NCBI GenBank assembly: GCA_002803225.1 | Contig: NXFV01000195.1 | Location: 1-26,396, forward strand | Reading direction: 5' to 3' | Length of the DNA stretch: 26,396 nucleotides | From: Gamarada debralockiae | Taxonomy: Eukaryota > Ascomycota > Leotiomycetes > Helotiales > Hyphodiscaceae | Shown: piece by piece, positions 1 through 9,481 of the stretch | How the letters are laid out: the number at the start of each line of letters is the position of its first letter | How positions within the stretch are numbered: the stretch's first letter is position 1 | Program-made: the position numbers and the translations under genes | Notes under the pieces: generated by a model | Database searches by the model: none | The model's input: the letters and a program-made list of their open reading frames with translations, nothing else | Told to the model about the DNA's origin: nothing

Positions 1-676
1 CAGTTGAAAGACAGTTTGTCTTCTTTAGAGCTTTAAAATCAGGTTTCAGTAAATTTAATTAAGTTTTGTGGAAGTTTTGTTGTTGCTGAAATATATGCTT
101 TGGTGAGGGCACACGTGCTAAATTGGGCCACTTTTTTCTCCCCTGAATGGCTAGGGGGAGAAAATGTGAAAGACAATGTACTTTGCTAAAAACAGCCAAG
201 TGCCGATTCTGCAGGTATGGTGTCTAAAATGCATTGGTGTTTGGATTTATCCAACCAGGAGCAACTTCTTACAACGCGCCGTGCTTCATCTAAGGCTCAT
301 CAATCGGAGTCTGCCGACATTCTCTACCCGCACATTTCCGTTTGGACCCCCCACGATTTTCTTGGCTCGGGATGCTTGTGTCCTTAACAAGTAAATGGGC
401 GGAATAACTCCATGCTGGCAAGTGTATTGCATGACAGCTTTGTTTCACGAATCAAGTTCTACAGATCATTTGCCGTTACTTTCTACATTCCCTTGTACAA
501 CTCTGAAGGTTTACCACCAAAGCCATGGGTGTATATATCCTCACTTGTAGGCCTGCAGATCTCAAATTGACTTGCCAGAACCTAGTCTACAGAGATAATC
601 GTTTCTCAAATTCACATATACCAAACCCTCTCCACTCTCAAGGTTCTGCTTCGGTAGACAACAAAAATTTTTCGAG
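1..676. other. Gene-free left edge and 5' flank of the MFS pseudogene
   Basis: I see no convincing coding sequence here. The longest open stretch (176-394) has no recognisable domain and no splice-compatible neighbours. The last 150 bases before the ATG at 677 are pyrimidine-rich with a TATA-like tract (GTATATAT near 531), which would suit the former promoter and 5' leader of the transporter. Confidence 0.5.
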
Positions 677-2300
677 ATGAGTGGCCCAATCATAACAACG
701 AAGCTCTCAATCGACGAGAAACGCGAACGAACTCATACTGAAGATATCGAGAAGTCCGACATTACCATCCCATGGATCCCATCGCTGAGAAGACACTTTT
801 CTGGAAAGTCGATTGACATGTTGTCTCTGCCCTCCTAATACTCTTCCTCCTTGCCTTTCTCGACCGAGTCCATATCGGAAATGCAAAGATCCAAGGAATG
901 ACCAAAGAGTTGCATATGGTGGGACAAGATTACAGCATCGCACTTTTTACACTCTTTATCCCGTAATTCCGCTTCTTCGACTTCGACGGCGATTATCTAA
1001 TTACAAACAGGTACATCCTCCTCGAAGTCCCGTCCAACATCATGATCCGCAAAGTCGCGCCCCAACATGGATTTGCGGAATATTGATCATCTGGTGCGTG
1101 TACCGTTCCTAAGGATCTTGTCAAGAATTTTTCCTCCCTCGTGACGATTCGCTTCCTCCTTAGCATCTTCGAAGCTTGATTAGTCCCTGATGCTATATAT
1201 CTCATCAGCATGTATTACAGAGATACGAGTTACAGTGGCCACTGAGTGTCTTCTTTTTGGCCAACATACTTGCTGGTGGTTTTGATGATTTGCTTGTACA
1301 TGCGCTGACTCGTCTGAACATCGTCGGAGAGTATAGCGGTTAGTATCTTCCCAAAATCTGATTTCAATCAGGTATCTGTTGCTAATTCCGAGGTTAGGAT
1401 GGTCTTGGGTTTTCATTATTAAAGGCCTCTTAACAATTGACGTCGCAACCTCATTCAAATTCATCGTCGTAGACTGGCCGAAACAGCTACCTTTCTGACA
1501 CCCTCCGAGCGGCCCCTGCTGATCAAGCATCTTTCCATTGATAGCAGCGAAGCACAAATCGACGTCCTCAATCGTCGGTAGGCCAAACGAGTATTTTCAG
1601 ACTGGAAGATCTATTGCGGCATTCTCATGTACATAGGCGGAATAAAGGGTACACTACTTCTTTCTTCATTCTAACGATCACTGAGGAGTTGGGTTTCACT
1701 GCGACGATGAGTTAAGTGAGAAATATACCGATCTTCGTTGTTGTTGCCATCGCTGCCCTGATAGTGGCATGGTGTGCCGACAAAGCCCAGCATCGATATG
1801 GATTTACGATTACTGGCGTTGTAGTGGGCTTGATTGGATATGTAATTTCGCTGTTAGCATCGAGTCCCAACCGGGGTGAGGTACATGGCTTGTTTCTTTA
1901 TCACTCCTGGAGAATACATGACGCAACCGGTGACCTGGGTCTGGCTGAACAATGTGAGCCTTGCTTCGGAATCCCGTGAAGCAGCTAACAATTCACAGAA
2001 CATGAGAGGTCATTACAAACAATCCATCGCCACAGCTATGCAGATAGAACTTGGAAATGCTGGCGGTATCGTAGCGTCCAATGTCTTTACCACAAAACAG
2101 AGCCTTCTGTACCCTGTTGGAAATGGTGTCAGTTTGGCCATGCTCTTAATGTCTAGCGTCGTGTGCACAGTGTTTTACTTCGGATTAAACGCCGAGAATA
2201 GGAAGAGGGATCTAGGGGCCAGAGATTACAGATTTACGGAGGAGAGGGATGAGTTGAACAATATTGGAGATTATATCCGGATTTTAGGTATACTCTTTGA
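677..2300 (+). pseudogene. Decayed MFS transporter, DAL5/allantoate permease (ACS) type
   Basis: Conceptual reading across frames gives a typical fungal anion:cation symporter MFS protein. An N-terminal 'LLAFLDRVHIGNAKIQG' segment is followed by 'YILLEVPSNIMIRKVAP', a 'VVDWP' loop, 'RYGFTITGVVVGLIGY', 'YMTQPVTWVWLNN' and the C-terminal 'NRKRDLGARDYRFTEERDEL'. Three introns remain spliceable: 963-1010 (48 bp), 1339-1397 (59 bp) and 1954-1998 (45 bp). Splicing restores reading across each. The frame is otherwise destroyed. In-frame stops lie at 814-816 (where family members have Trp, so probably TGG to TGA), 1177-1179, 1579-1581 and 1713-1715 (probably CAA to TAA). Frame changes occur near 770, 1060, 1098, 1220, 1482, 1655, 1880 and 2270. 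The ancestral stop is probably the TGA at 2298-2300, after a 'YPDFRYTL' tail. Family members import small organic anions, ureides or vitamins at the plasma membrane. The substrate is unknown and no functional product is expected. Confidence 0.88.
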
Positions 2301-2592
2301 AGGTGGCAGCTCATTTCTGGAAGCGGCCGTCGAGGTGGCTTCCAGCATCTCCGTTTTCGAGTTTCACGTTTTGAATGAAAGAGTTTCTCAATCCCGCGAG
2401 TGAGTTAAATATTGCTCTTACATCTATATAGTCGTCATATCTCTCCCCAAAATTCTCGACATAATATAAATCCCACACCTCTGCCCATCAACTCTTACGA
2501 TTTTTCAAAAATAATTTAGCGTAAAGTACCCAAGCATTGTAATCTCTACGGAAAATGTTTACACTGAACTTGAAAGATTCTCGACATAAAGC

Positions 2593-3070
2593 ATGGTTTC
2601 ACAAACCTCCTCACGTCCATGTCCTCTTCTTTGGGGTCTCTCGCCCGAGATACGATTCATACTTTACGATATGCTTGTTAAGCCTATGGAAACCGGCCAG
2701 AGCTTGGCCCTGATCGAACCGACCCGAACTCTCAAATTCAAGTTTCGATCACCACATTGCCACATTGCCTGGGGCTTAAAGGTACCATACCTTAACATAA
2801 TTAAAAGATTTTCCAAATCGGTGAAATGTTACATTTTAGCTTCATATGGCTCTCCTTGCCAAATGACAATTCTGGGGCCTTGGATGTCTCGGCATCTCGT
2901 TTGCGCTTCCAAAACCCTTCAATATATATCTATATATATGGTCCCCTCTGGTTCCAATTAAATTAAGATCTAAGGGGTTTTTTGGCACGCAAATGCTCAA
3001 AGGAGACGATTTATTGTCAATTTTAACTGCGTATTCACATCGTTTGCGCAGTGGGTCCGCGGTCTTAAGT
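2593..3070 (+). pseudogene. Remnant A of a fungal F-box-like 'DIRFxIYD' family
   Basis: An ATG at 2593 opens a frame with 'LSPEIRFILYDML' about 20 residues in. This resembles the N-terminal LP.E/DIR..IYD signature of F-box-like and related fungal proteins. The recognisable frame ends near 2790. Further fragments in other frames, such as 'RRRFIVNFNCVF' encoded near 3002-3037, look like more of the same gene. No frame stays open for a full-length protein and no intron model repairs it. The same signature recurs at 3243, 4849 and 7407. The boundaries are approximate and the function of the family is not known to me. Confidence 0.45.
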
Positions 3071-3242
3071 AGCAATCGCAGCAGCTCAGAGAATCAAACT
3101 TCTCCAGTCGAAATCGAAATGGGCAGTTCATATTCCGCAAAGTGAATATATATAGGAACCCCGTGTGTTCTTATGCAAAGAATTTTCCAATTTTGTCCAC
3201 TTTCAATCCCCAAACAACGCCACCACGAACAGTTAAACCCAA

Positions 3243-3933
3243 ATGGCTTCGCCATCGCCATCAGCTGACAACCCCACTTTCTTCAGGCTCCCAGTCAACA
3301 TATGATGCACTATTTACGATACCCTCTTCAGAGACATTGAGGTGACACCAACCGTAATACTCATCACGTCTTCCAGACCCCCAAGATGCGATTTCTACAA
3401 TATTTCGTTCATTTCCTTGGCTGAAGCCCAAAATCAAGAAATGGGCGCTCTCTACACCCCCTCCTTGTAGAATTCCAGACGAAAATTTCTTTGTTCTTTA
3501 AATGACCACGTTTTGCATGGATGTTCACTCTATTGCAGGCGTTGCCGAAGGTTACTCCACATACAAAGCGCCAGGATCGGAATTGAATGAAGCCCTTCGG
3601 CACAAGTATAGTATAGAAACACCAATGCCAAGTTTCCAAGATAAGCCGCGCAGAATAATTAACGTGACTCTCTTCCTACCTAGTTGCACGTAATGTGATT
3701 CTTTGTAAAATGAAGAATCTCTAAGTAAGCGGTTCGCTTCAATACATATTCTCATAGAGACTAGATCATAATTGGTACCAAACTTCTTCGTTCAGGTTAC
3801 ACAACCGTTCCATATAAAATCCCATACAAATAATAAAGCAGTTGCGTCTTCAAGGATTTTTAATCTCTTTCGGTCTGATATTCTGCACTGGGATACAAGT
3901 TCCTGCTTTTGTCACCGCAGTCAAGAAGCTTTC
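3243..3933 (+). pseudogene. Remnant B of the same 'DIRFxIYD' family, cut by a transposon
   Basis: An ATG at 3243 (MASPSPSADNPTFFRLPVNI) runs into an in-frame TGA just where the IR residues of the signature should be, and then continues 'CTIYDTLFRDIEV'. The opening up to 'LP' and the 'IYDTLF' after the stop match the pattern of the other remnants. A further stop interrupts the frame near 3470, and later coding-like fragments are in other frames. The right edge is set only by the transposon that begins at 3936, so the end is a guess. It is non-functional as written. Confidence 0.45.
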
Positions 3934-3989
3934 TACAGTCAAACCCCGATATAAGGATGTCCTTCGGGGACAGCAAAATTAAGGATATA

Positions 3990-4008
3990 GTGGGGTATCC
4001 TTATATCG
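3990..4008. repeat. Subterminal direct repeat, left copy
   Basis: GTGGGGTATCCTTATATCG occurs here and again, identical and in the same orientation, at 4770-4788 near the right end of the transposon. Variants of ATCCTTATAT/AAGGATAT also occur beside both termini. Such subterminal repeats are candidates for transposase binding. Confidence 0.8.
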
Positions 4009-4769
4009 AAAATGACGTTAATAAAGCTCTATTTTGCTGAAAAGAAGCTATCTATCGTTGTTTGAGTCTTTTTATTAACTATTAATACTGTAAACTCCCC
4101 TGTAAGTTGATTGAGCGCCTGTATACTTTGCGAACTATCGTCCCCTGACATCTCGAACCTTTGTAACGTCGTAAGAGCTTTAATTGCGTCAGGAAGTAGT
4201 GGTAAATCTCTGTGCTGTTTATATTCCTTGATATTATAACACCTCTTGAGTCGATCTAACTAGCTATTCGACTAATTAAGCTCCTTCTTCTCGTTATATT
4301 ACAGAAGAGGATTCCAAATCTAATGTGCTTATGCCTAAAGAATATCCCCTATAATTATAGCCTTCTTTTTCTACGTCTGTTATTACTAGTAAAACAATAT
4401 ATCTTTGAGGGCTAGGTAATCGCCCTTAAAGTATCGTTTCGAGCCTAATTGCGAGGTATTTCGAGCGTAGATAAGAGAAAGATATCGATATTTGTCTTAG
4501 GTAAGTGGCCTACTAGAAGGTTATATTGTGAACCACGCAATTAGCTCTTTTTGAGTTTCACTAGTTGTATTGCGACGGCGACGAATATTACATCGCTCCA
4601 AATTAGTAATAGCTCGATACTTTTGGAGTGCTAAATCAGCTATAGTTATAAGGATAAATTAGGTAGGATTCGAGTTTCGGGGGACATGAATTCTTAGGAT
4701 ATCCTAGTAGAGGGGATATCCTTAACAGTCACCTTAAATTCGCTGGGACCAATAAAAGTATCCTTAAAA

Positions 4770-4788
4770 GTGGGGTATCCTTATATCG
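4770..4788. repeat. Subterminal direct repeat, right copy
   Basis: This is a 19-bp exact match to 3990-4008. It lies 27 bp inside the right terminus of the pogo-like element and is followed by another ATCCTTATAT that forms part of the terminal inverted repeat. Confidence 0.8.
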
Positions 4789-4848
4789 CATGATCCTTAT
4801 ATCCGGGTTTGACTGTAGTAAAATTCGCTCCCTAAGAAAAAACAAGTG

Positions 4849-5570
4849 ATGGAGGCAACTCGGGCTTTCTCACTCTCGATATCGACATTCGATTCCGGAT
4901 CTATGACATGATTCTCAAAGCTCCCGTTTTACAAGGATCCTAGAAGATCTGGTCTGACTTGGTTCCAAAACCTCAAGGCTCTATTGCTAGCCTATGCCAT
5001 TCAGGTTATCGTCTCCAACCTGGAATCGAAAAATGGCTTCTATTAAAACCCTCCATACACTTCAGCCGCGGTTACGGATGCTTCTCCTCATAGAGATCAG
5101 TCTTTGAGTTTGCAGTTTTCTCCCCGCTCGGAGGTCATTCTCTTCAACAATACAATACGTGACGAGGTGGTCGGGAACGCCGGGGAAGCATTCGACCGCT
5201 TATGCAAGGATTCTCATTATGAGCAGGTTGCCACTTAGTTTTCAAATTAACAGGACCTGGGTCCTGGAGACGCTTTTTAAATATTTTCAGAGAAGGAGGA
5301 CGACTTAACAGTCTAGAGAGTCTAGATATTTTGTGGAATGATATGTCCAGTCAAGGGGGTAGGCATTGGCATGACCCGACACTCTTGGAGCATGTCTGCG
5401 AGTAGGTCGACATCCGAATCGGCCTGAAAATCAAAGCACTATGGAACAATGCACCCTCTGGCGTACGGGTTGCGTTTGTAAAGCCACAAGGGCCGTCCCC
5501 AGTCCCCAGTCCCCAGTCCCCAGTCCTAGTAGGCTCTAAACTTTTAATTTTAGCCTCCAGTGAGGAGTGA
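4849..5570 (+). pseudogene. Remnant C of the 'DIRFxIYD' family
   Basis: An ATG at 4849 lies 33 bp after the transposon end. The signature 'TLDIDIRFRIYDMILKAP' is read one frame off that ATG, so a frameshift lies just after the start, and a stop follows at about 4940. Coding-like pieces continue in other frames: 'SPRSEVILFNNTIRDEVVGN' near 5125, 'LNSLESLDILW' near 5307 and 'VDIRIGLKIKALWNN' near 5408, with a stop between the last two. A 7-bp repeat sits inside the tail (5495-5526). The order of pieces matches an F-box-like N-terminus followed by a leucine-rich C-terminal part. Confidence 0.5.
5495..5526. repeat. Short tandem repeat (GTCCCCA)n
   Basis: Four perfect copies of the 7-bp unit GTCCCCA plus a partial copy (GTCC) lie in the tail of remnant C. 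The unit length is not a multiple of three, so any copy-number change would shift a reading frame through it. Confidence 0.9.
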
Positions 5571-5933
5571 CTGTAAGATCCACCAATCTTGTGAATTGAC
5601 TAGTCATGAAATCAAGTACTTGATCAGTTGACAAAAAGTATGGTGAGTTACCCAAAATTGCTGCCTGGTAGCGGAGTTGCTTTTTCTAATTCAGCAATCC
5701 TAAGAGGCTTTGATTCACTCGCGTATTCCTCGTGGTGACACAGGCTCACGGAATGAGATGCAAACTTTCAGCTATACTTTTCGGCTTTAGCACTATGAGG
5801 GATTTTTCTTGTCCTCAATTTCGTGGAGAGCATCGTGGAGACCTCAACGTCGTTTTATCAGCCAAAATATAAGCGAAGATCCAACCTACGAGTAACGATT
5901 TCGAGCTCTCTGGTATAAAACCTATATTACAAG
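5571..5933. promoter_or_regulatory. Intergenic region and presumed promoter of the membrane protein gene
   Basis: This stretch has no coding signal. A TATA-like TGGTATAAAACC sits at about 5911-5922, only about 15-20 bp before the ATG at 5934. That is close for a TATA box, so the true start site or translation start could differ. Confidence 0.35.
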
Positions 5934-7001
5934 ATGCGTTTGCTTCGGACCACCTGTGCGGGTTTGTTCCTTCAACTGTGGATCCTTCACTCGGTCGGTG
6001 CGTTCGGTCCAAAGAAATATAAGGAGTGGTTTAAGGGTTGGAGGGACGGATACTACGTCGGTGGCCTATGTGCGGAACAGATTGACACATATTGGGCTGA
6101 TAACGGTACATTTTCATGGAGGTGTCAGCAAGCTCTAGATTGCATCATCGGCAATACGTCTGGAAGCGCTCTGCAAGAGATGTCAAGCTCTCTCGTCCTC
6201 TTAGGATTGACTCCAACAATACTGTCGCAACTGGGGCCGAAATTATCCGAGTCATCAATGCTGTCTTACCAGCGGCCAGTCCTTTCCTTCCTACTATCGA
6301 TGGGTGCGCCCACAGTCTGCCCCGGCAGAATTTTCAGTTACGATAGTCCATTTAGCACTCTCAAGACCGTTGTCGAAGATCAGCCTCTCCTGCGGCAGGT
6401 TTCGAGCACAAAACCTATCCGACAAACGCTTATAATTATCCTCGAATACGTGTTTGCTTTGGGGGCTATCTGCAATATTGTCTACCTCAGCATTGATCTA
6501 GGCTGGCGGTCTGTGGTGAGCTGGGCTTGCACTACTAATTGGCTACCTCTAGCTTGGGTGCTGTTCCCTGGAATTATCCATTTTACTGGAGCTGTGGCAT
6601 TTCACAAAATTCCCAAGTCAGTGAGGGAGCCTCGTCATATTCCAAACTGGAATATACACCGTCAACGAATTCAAAGCTTTTGGGAGTCCTTTGATGAATT
6701 CAGAACGTGCTATGGACAGGCAAAAAGGGCAATTGAAGTAAGGCCACCAAGCCTTACAACAGTTGTTCTGAACAACGTTGCACAATTGCTAGTCGTGTTT
6801 CACATTCTCATTGGCGTAATCGTTTTTTCCAGCTGCCAATTCTTGAGGTTCAGGGACGCTACACCTGTCATTGCGAGGTACGCAATTTCAGCACTTGTAT
6901 GTCGATTCATTAGTGTATATGAACTGCGTGGCATGAGCGCGAACCTTAAGGTGGAATTTCCGAACGTACCGCATGAGTTAAACCGGATTAGAACGGTTTA
7001 G
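5934..7001 (+). CDS. Fungal multi-span membrane protein with signal peptide, function unknown
   Basis: A single uninterrupted exon encodes 355 aa. Residues 1-23 look like a cleavable signal peptide (basic start, 'LFLQLWIL' core, GA-F boundary). Hydrophobic segments follow at about 83-101, 164-188, 198-224, 278-302 and possibly 310-330. The segment after the signal peptide carries Cys46, Cys64 and Cys70 and potential N-glycosylation sites (NGT at 57, NTS at 74). I infer an endomembrane or plasma-membrane protein with a lumenal or extracellular N-terminal domain. I recall similar hypothetical proteins with a 'SSLVLLGLTPTILSQLG' stretch in ascomycetes but no assigned function. It is the only intact frame between the decayed genes on either side, so it is either under selection or recently arrived. 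The start is the only ATG that gives the signal peptide. Confidence 0.75.
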   Translation: MRLLRTTCAGLFLQLWILHSVGAFGPKKYKEWFKGWRDGYYVGGLCAEQIDTYWADNGTFSWRCQQALDCIIGNTSGSALQEMSSSLVLLGLTPTILSQLGPKLSESSMLSYQRPVLSFLLSMGAPTVCPGRIFSYDSPFSTLKTVVEDQPLLRQVSSTKPIRQTLIIILEYVFALGAICNIVYLSIDLGWRSVVSWACTTNWLPLAWVLFPGIIHFTGAVAFHKIPKSVREPRHIPNWNIHRQRIQSFWESFDEFRTCYGQAKRAIEVRPPSLTTVVLNNVAQLLVVFHILIGVIVFSSCQFLRFRDATPVIARYAISALVCRFISVYELRGMSANLKVEFPNVPHELNRIRTV

Positions 7002-7051
7002 GAGAGCTCAGGAGAGTCTCCCTATTTCACGTGTGCCTTTCGGATGATAGA

Positions 7052-7204
7052 ATGCTGGGGGTAGAGCTGCTCAGGTACTCTACCACCTCCTTTCAGATGG
7101 AAACCGAGAGAGCCTGCGCAGACTGGCTCCGTAACTCGAAGTCGTATGGAAACGATGGAACGTTTGGCCCAGTAACGGTGACCTGGCTTGCTACCAAAGG
7201 TTGA
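7052..7204 (+). CDS. Small open frame of 50 aa, doubtful
   Basis: An ATG at 7052 opens 50 codons (MLGVELLRYSTTSFQ... ending 'GPVTVTWLATKG'). It begins 51 bases after the stop of the membrane protein gene. The composition is protein-like, but I recognise no family. It may be a remnant of a longer gene, since the last residues read like the edge of a membrane segment. It could equally be chance. Confidence 0.2.
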   Translation: MLGVELLRYSTTSFQMETERACADWLRNSKSYGNDGTFGPVTVTWLATKG

Positions 7205-7406
7205 TACGAATGGTCACACGTGTTGTGGGCTGGTGGAATTAGGAAATTTATTTGTGTTCTAACTCAAAATATGGCTTTCACAATTTCATCGAACAAATAA
7301 CGTCCTTACCACTTGATCGATGGAGCTGGATTTGTTGGACACTCCACGGTCCAAGTCTTCATTCTCAAGCAATTGTTAGTCTCATCTAAGTGATTGCGTT
7401 AATACA
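7205..7406. other. Short intergenic stretch without recognisable content
   Basis: No coding frame, repeat or RNA gene is evident between the small open frame and remnant D. Confidence 0.4.
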
Positions 7407-8020
7407 ATGGAGGATCGTTCGCCCTCGTTCACTGCCCTTTCTCAATATCCCACTAGACATACGATTCCTCATTTACGAGCTCAAACCCTCGAACTAATAG
7501 AAACATCAAATACGACACAAAGCTTATGGAACACTTGTACAAAAACTCGGCAAGATATCCAGCAATAGAAATCAAATATATTGCTTCGAAGAAGCTCTCA
7601 ATGGGCATTTTCAGCCCCGGGATCACGACATTCACTATGGACGCGTCGTATCCTTGAGAACTGAACAAATACCCGGGATTCTGGTCGAAATGACGAGCTT
7701 ATCATGATACTATTTGGGCCATGCTCGATGTTGCATGTAGAAACTTCTGTCAAGAGGCCGATATTCAGAATGTAAGACTTAACGTGGGGACTAATGACAA
7801 CGCATGTTTCCAACTTCAAGGCAGCTCTCAGGTTTGAAGAACCTTAGGAGAATTGAAGCTGGTGGTAATAGGGAACCTGAAAAAGTTGATGAATCTATAT
7901 ATGAAGTCGGAAAGTCATTATCGGAAAATAATCGACATTTTATGGCCAAACTTGGGGGACCATCCGCTCCGCCGTGAGCTTATTGTGGATAGTGATATTG
8001 AGACAGATTCCGGGCGTTAA
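7407..8020 (+). pseudogene. Remnant D of the 'DIRFxIYD' family
   Basis: An ATG at 7407 (MEDRSPSFTAL) shifts by one base into 'FLNIPLDIRFLIYELKP', the clearest copy of the shared signature, and then meets a stop. The longest surviving C-terminal piece is open from about 7838 to the TAA at 8018-8020. It reads 'ELKLVVIGNLKKLMNLYM' and then 'HYRKIIDILWPNLGDHPLRR', as expected for a leucine-rich C-terminal half. The middle is broken by several stops. This copy is the best source for reconstructing what the family looked like. It is not functional as written. Confidence 0.5.
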
Positions 8021-9114
8021 TCGGGGAGAAGTTACCAACTAAATAGAAAATGGAAACTTGATCATTTAAAAATGATCAGCGACTCGAAATATTGAATGAG
8101 CACTGGTTCAGTGGTTTTATGGAAACTGGAAAGATTTTCATAAGCTTCTCATCGTCCAGGGTGTGAAAGGAAATTCGTCAAGCAACTCTAAAAGACGAAG
8201 CCTTTCCTCGCTCACTCAATCAAGTAGATAGGGCGATTCGGTTTCAACTACGTAGCTGAGACAGAGAGTCTTTGCTGTTGATCGCTCCTGCGGATAGGGT
8301 GATCATTATGGCCTATTTGCATGATATTTGCCACACTACCAAACTTTCTTGAGCTCTCCCGTTTCTTACCTAGGTACCGGATCTTTTGACTTCATTATTC
8401 TCGGATAAAACTGGATCTCAAATATTCAATTATTTTGGACGACTTCGCCGGTATGGCGGAAAATCCTCCGGCGCAAGCCCACTATTCTTCCCGGATCTCA
8501 GTCGAATCACGGTTGCAATCTACAAGAAAAAGTATTCGGGAGTTGATCTTTCCCACAAATCGAATGATTATTGACTCGCCTCCATAGCTGACCCCTCTCG
8601 AAGTCGACATCACCCCTCCCACAAAACATAGAAGCGCGTTGAAAATATTATCAAAAACCTGCAAGAAAGTACAACTTCAAATCAAGCGATGGGGGGAAGA
8701 TGTCTCTTCGAGAAAGCCCTCAGTTCGGATTTTTCAATCAAAAGACTACAACCCTCACCCTTGACTTTTCTGCAAAACCTCTCGCGATGCGAAATTTCAC
8801 TCATTTCGATCTCCTCTGGAACGCATACCGGACTACTAATCGTGAGGCACAAATTAAAGAAACATGGGAGAAGTATAGAGAGAGAAGCGCATACAAACGT
8901 CGAAAAGTTGAAAATGAGCGTTAGAGAGAATATTATTGCTTGCTACTGCGTTGCCGAGAACTTCAATCGCTTCAAGAACTTTGAAGCTGTGGTGGCTGTG
9001 AAAGCGTTTGCTTGGTTGCATCTACGCCACAATGAGCCAGCGTTTCAGGTTCTGAAACTTCCTTCGTCGGCTTAGGTGTCTACCTAATATTCCGACCTTC
9101 CTCACCTCTTCATT
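8021..9114. other. Stretch with open frames but no recognisable gene
   Basis: Open frames occur at 8386-8574 and 8689-9075, with an overlapping one to 8924 that contains a charged helical stretch (WEKYRERSAYKRRKVENER). None matches a family I know, none is joined by convincing splice sites, and frames alternate as in the decayed genes to the left. I regard this as degenerate coding DNA of unknown origin. Confidence 0.4.
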
Positions 9115-9480
9115 CTCTGCAAACTGCAGAACAAAAAGAACAAACCGTCAAAGCCACTCTTAACAACCCCTTGCTATCGCATCTGGCCGCGCCCATGAAC
9201 TCTCCTCCGTTCTCGGCCTCGCCTTAGTCGGTCTCGGACTTGCCTAATTCGTTACCTCATACGTTGAAGTCGAGGGGGAACCAGTTCTTGTATGCGAGTG
9301 TGCTAATAACGATGGTAGTGACGGGGCTTGCGGGGTTGTGGTTGATGGTGAAGGGTAAGGGGATTAGTATTGAAGGGAGGAGACAGATGTGGGGTTTGTT
9401 GGTTTATGATGCGGTGTCTGTTTTGGCTTTGGGATGGTGGCTTGGTGAGGGAGGTTTTTCGGGTAGGGCGAGGATTTATT
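9115..9480 (+). pseudogene. Frameshifted small membrane protein remnant (possibly Ilm1-like)
   Basis: Three successive frames give what looks like one protein: 'EQTVKATLNNPLLSHLAA', then 'RAHELSSVLGLALVGLGLA' ending in a TAA near 9245, then from about 9264 'NQFLYASVLITMVVTGLAGL' and on to 'ALGWWLGEGGFSGRARIY' with a stop at 9479-9481. Two to three hydrophobic segments are spaced as in fungal Ilm1 (increased loss of mitochondrial DNA) proteins. The similarity is only in layout and I would not assign a name on it. At least one frameshift and one stop disable it unless an unseen intron repairs it. Confidence 0.35.
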
Positions 9481-9481
9481 G

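Larger units (their letters stand above)
3936..4815 (-). mobile_element. Internally deleted pogo/Fot1-like (Tc1-mariner superfamily) DNA transposon
   Basis: The two ends are inverted copies beginning CAGTCAAACCC(C/G)GATAT, each flanked by a TA (3934-3935 and 4816-4817). That is the target duplication typical of the Tc1/mariner superfamily. The element is 880 bp, against roughly 1.8-2 kb for autonomous fungal pogo/Fot1 elements. On the - strand, ending at the stop 4029-4031, about 80 codons stay open and finish with 'KKTQTTIDSFFSAK', which resembles the C-terminus of fungal pogo-type DDE transposases. A second - strand fragment near 4535-4600 (RRRRNTTSETQKELIAWF) resembles the N-terminal helix-turn-helix region. 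The catalytic core between them appears lost and several stops are present. It cannot make an active transposase, though its ends look complete enough to have been mobilised in trans. Confidence 0.85.

Noticed and set aside
963..1010. Stop codon TAA in the MFS frame at 963-965
   Set aside because: It falls at the start of a 48-bp intron (GTAATT to AAACAG). Splicing joins 'LFIP' to 'YILLEVPSN' in phase, so it is not a lesion.
1180..1557. 125-codon open frame on the - strand
   Set aside because: It is antisense to the MFS pseudogene, has no domain, and the sense strand carries clear homologous segments.
3409..3755. Overlapping open frames on both strands after remnant B
   Set aside because: They are short, have no recognisable domain and no splice partners, and lie inside decayed coding DNA.
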